DNA from: Verrucomicrobiota bacterium
GTDB taxonomy: Bacteria > Verrucomicrobiota > Verrucomicrobiia > Chthoniobacterales > UBA10450
Assembly: GCA_003219995.1 (NCBI GenBank)
Contig: QHRC01000083.1
Location: 1-6,696 of the forward strand
Direction: 5' to 3'
DNA length: 6,696 nt
In this document: positions 5,075 through 6,696 of the stretch, one piece after another
How positions within the stretch are numbered: position 1 is the first letter of the stretch
Layout: each line of letters starts with the position of its first letter
Notes under the pieces: generated by a model
What the model saw: only the letters and a program-made list of their open reading frames with translations
What the model was told of the DNA's origin: nothing
Database searches by the model: none
Made by a program: the position numbers and the translations under genes

Positions 5075-6106
5075 ATGGGAATTTTAGAGAACGGAACTGC
5101 TTTAGTTGAGAACCTCGTGTTGCCAAGCCTCGCTACTGCGGCCAGCAAACTGGTGGAAGCTCCACTCGGGTTGGCCAATGTGGCAACAAGACTCGTCGAA
5201 GCGCTCGCGATTAATTCGGTCGCAGAAAAAAAGCGGCGCGGCCGGCGCGTCGTGATCAAGCGCCGCAATATTCACAGCGAGCAATTAGCAGATCTGACCA
5301 ATCTCTATTTTCGCATGGCCGGTATTCCGATTCGTTTCTGGAGCAAAGTGAAAGATTGGCAGCGCTGGGAGGTGGAATGTTTTCAAATGCTCAATGGCGA
5401 TCGCTTTCGCGCGTATGCCTCTGGCGTCCGCTGCGTGGTGGCCGAGAAGTTGGAGGGCGAAAGTCTTTGGGACCATATGAATCGCGGCACGCTGACAAAG
5501 CAAATGCTGCAGTCCAGCGCGGCCGAATTTCGCCGCGCCCATCAGTTTCGGAGCGATGAATTCCGCGGCCGGTGGTCTCATGGCGACGCCACAACGCAAA
5601 ATGTTCTCTACGATGCGCGGACAAACCGTGCGCGGCTGATCGACTTCGAGATTGTGCATGAAAAATCGATCTCCACGGTTGCCCGACAGGCGGACGACCT
5701 CCTCGTGTTCTTGCTCGACATGGTAGGAATCCTGCCGAGCCGGCACTGGATCCCTTTTGCCATGGCGTTTCTCGAAGGCTACGGCAATGCAGATGTAATT
5801 GTGGAGCTGCGAAAACAACTCGATCTCCCAGGCGGCCTGGCCTGGATCTGGTGGGGTGTGCGCACGAACTTCACGAATCCTGGGAAAGTGAAACGGCGCC
5901 TGGCAAATCTCAGCCGAGCCATTTCAAAGATGAAGCTCTACGAGGCAGCATTCACCTCGCGCGTGCGAAATAAGCGCCGGCCTTCGATCCATTGCCAACC
6001 GATTAAACCCGGAATGCCAAAGGCCAATTCGCGCACTCGGACGATCAAAGAAAGAGCAAAAGCGCTTTCGCCGGGAATACCGAGAAGGTTGCCGACCAGA
6101 ACGTAA
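5075..6106 (+). CDS. Atypical protein-kinase-fold protein (HGDxxxxN type)
   Basis: From the ATG at 5075 this is a 343-residue protein. Residues 168-176 contain SHGDATTQN and 187-191 RLIDF: the catalytic loop (Asp171, Asn176) and metal-binding Asp190 of the kinase superfamily, in the HGD form typical of aminoglycoside phosphotransferase, LPS-heptose/Kdo and RIO-like kinases rather than HRD Ser/Thr kinases. VVIK (59-62) may supply the ATP lysine, Glu99 or Glu101 the helix-C glutamate, and CVVAEKLEGESLW (120-132) the hinge. Residues 1-53 are a predicted helical stretch with three LVE repeats. The substrate is unknown; small molecule, lipid sugar or protein are all possible. A TTG at 5033 would add 14 residues; I prefer the ATG, preceded by a GAAG/AAAAAAGCG purine stretch. 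Residues 288-343 are Arg/Lys-rich and lie antisense to the flippase gene, so the true C-terminus may be shorter. Confidence 0.8.
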   Translation: MGILENGTALVENLVLPSLATAASKLVEAPLGLANVATRLVEALAINSVAEKKRRGRRVVIKRRNIHSEQLADLTNLYFRMAGIPIRFWSKVKDWQRWEVECFQMLNGDRFRAYASGVRCVVAEKLEGESLWDHMNRGTLTKQMLQSSAAEFRRAHQFRSDEFRGRWSHGDATTQNVLYDARTNRARLIDFEIVHEKSISTVARQADDLLVFLLDMVGILPSRHWIPFAMAFLEGYGNADVIVELRKQLDLPGGLAWIWWGVRTNFTNPGKVKRRLANLSRAISKMKLYEAAFTSRVRNKRRPSIHCQPIKPGMPKANSRTRTIKERAKALSPGIPRRLPTRT

Positions 6107-6696
6107 CCGCCTTCCTGCACGCCAAGCCCTCCGGGAACTGGAAACGCGACAGAGCGAAGAGTCAAAGCCATGCTCTGCAGAATGACTGCGTTCACCAAAG
6201 TGGCGTGCAGATTGAGCGCCCAAAGCGCGATCCAGACTTCGCCTGAATTGAGAACCAGCGACAGGATTGTCCATGCGCAACAGGCAATAACCCCGCGGCG
6301 CCGCGCATAGAGCGATCGAATCGTCTCATCCAATTCTTGACCACTTTGGACGAGCGATTGCCACTCGGGAGAGTTTGCCAATCGTGCGATCATTCGCGCC
6401 AGAAAGCGAAACATCCCGAGACGCTGCACAAAATAAAATCCACCGACGGCGGCGACGCCCACTAAAGTTCCGATCACTGTTGGGCCGACGAGATTCTTTT
6501 GCCCGGTTGCTTCCACCACCAGCACAACTCCGAGGAGCGTAAAGGCCGCTTGCGTGAAAACACCCAGGGTAAGATCGACAAGCACTGTGCCGGCCGCTGT
6601 CGCCACCGGACTCCCACTGATTGCAGCCAAACGCGCGCGAACAATGTCTCCGCCGACCGCCGCAGACGGGACCAGCGTGCTGACCGATTCGCCGAT
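5938..6696 (-). CDS. Flippase-like / HpnL-type integral membrane protein (partial, start beyond right edge)
   Basis: The C-terminal 252 residues of a polytopic membrane protein are visible; the frame stays open to base 6696, so the true start lies outside. It resembles the lysylphosphatidylglycerol synthase transmembrane region/HpnL superfamily: IGESVSTLVPSAAVGGDIVR (1-20) matches the conserved Gly-Glu...Pro...GGD-x-x-R segment, then come hydrophobic spans at about 31-62, 70-92, 134-160, 165-185 and 197-236. PVPGGLGVQEGG (186-197) and RVREL...GIPGLIGWQ (220-235) are the signature late motifs. A TTG at 6630 could be taken for a start, but the upstream in-frame residues carry conserved family sequence. 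Members are associated with hopanoid loci or lipid/glycan export, or are unassigned; the exact substrate is not readable. It converges on the kinase gene with a 169-base tail overlap. Confidence 0.9.
   Translation of the reverse strand: MGESVSTLVPSAAVGGDIVRARLAAISGSPVATAAGTVLVDLTLGVFTQAAFTLLGVVLVVEATGQKNLVGPTVIGTLVGVAAVGGFYFVQRLGMFRFLARMIARLANSPEWQSLVQSGQELDETIRSLYARRRGVIACCAWTILSLVLNSGEVWIALWALNLHATLVNAVILQSMALTLRSVAFPVPGGLGVQEGGYVLVGNLLGIPGESAFALSLIVRVRELAFGIPGLIGWQWIEGRRLFRTREVNAAS

Noticed and set aside
5285..5818. Minus-strand 177-codon frame antisense to the kinase
   Set aside because: The plus strand carries ordered kinase motifs; the antisense product shows none.
6628..6630. TTG at 6630 as start of the flippase-like gene
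   Set aside because: The frame is open to the window edge, and the 22 upstream residues (GES...PSAAVGGDIVR) are conserved family sequence, so the gene is partial rather than starting here.

Overview
The window looks like chromosomal DNA of a soil-type Verrucomicrobium, probably near Chthoniobacterales/Spartobacteria. This is an inference from gene content: an RRM RNA-binding protein with a basic N-terminal tail, a GYF_2-YIP1 fusion beside a DUF2752 protein, and a flippase-like (HpnL-type) membrane protein. Moderate GC is compatible. No marker gene is present to settle the taxonomy. There are no RNA genes, transposases, phage genes or CRISPR repeats, so this reads as ordinary chromosome rather than an accessory island.

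Layout from left to right. At the left edge, on the minus strand, is the 5' part of an RRM gene (start codon at 306, running off the window), with a good ribosome-binding site and a leader rich in palindromes. A gene-poor stretch of 344 bases follows. Next, still on the minus strand, are a PAPS-type sulfotransferase (651-1670) and a UDP-sugar (glucuronate-type) 4-epimerase (1667-2620), joined by an ATGA stop/start overlap. After a 168-base gap, which holds a doubtful small plus-strand membrane ORF, come a DUF2752 membrane protein (2789-3214) and a GYF_2-YIP1 membrane protein (3224-4108), 9 bases apart. An inverted-repeat cluster (4147-4221) separates these from an AlkA-type DNA-3-methyladenine glycosylase (4209-4832), also on the minus strand.

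On the right, an atypical kinase-fold protein is the only confident plus-strand gene (5075-6106). It converges on, and overlaps by 169 bases, a flippase-like/HpnL-type integral membrane protein on the minus strand that runs off the right edge (5938-6696).

Functionally, the epimerase and sulfotransferase form a likely translationally coupled pair for making and sulfating a surface glycan. YIP1 and DUF2752 are a membrane-protein pair of unknown role. The glycosylase is base-excision repair. The kinase and flippase may both act at the membrane, but the convergent arrangement does not make them an operon. I see no clearly new multi-gene system. The best leads are the inverted-repeat cluster at 4147-4221, the long tail-to-tail overlap at 5938-6106, the repetitive helical N-terminus of the kinase, the structured RRM leader, and six copies of the HIP1-like octamer GCGATCGC.
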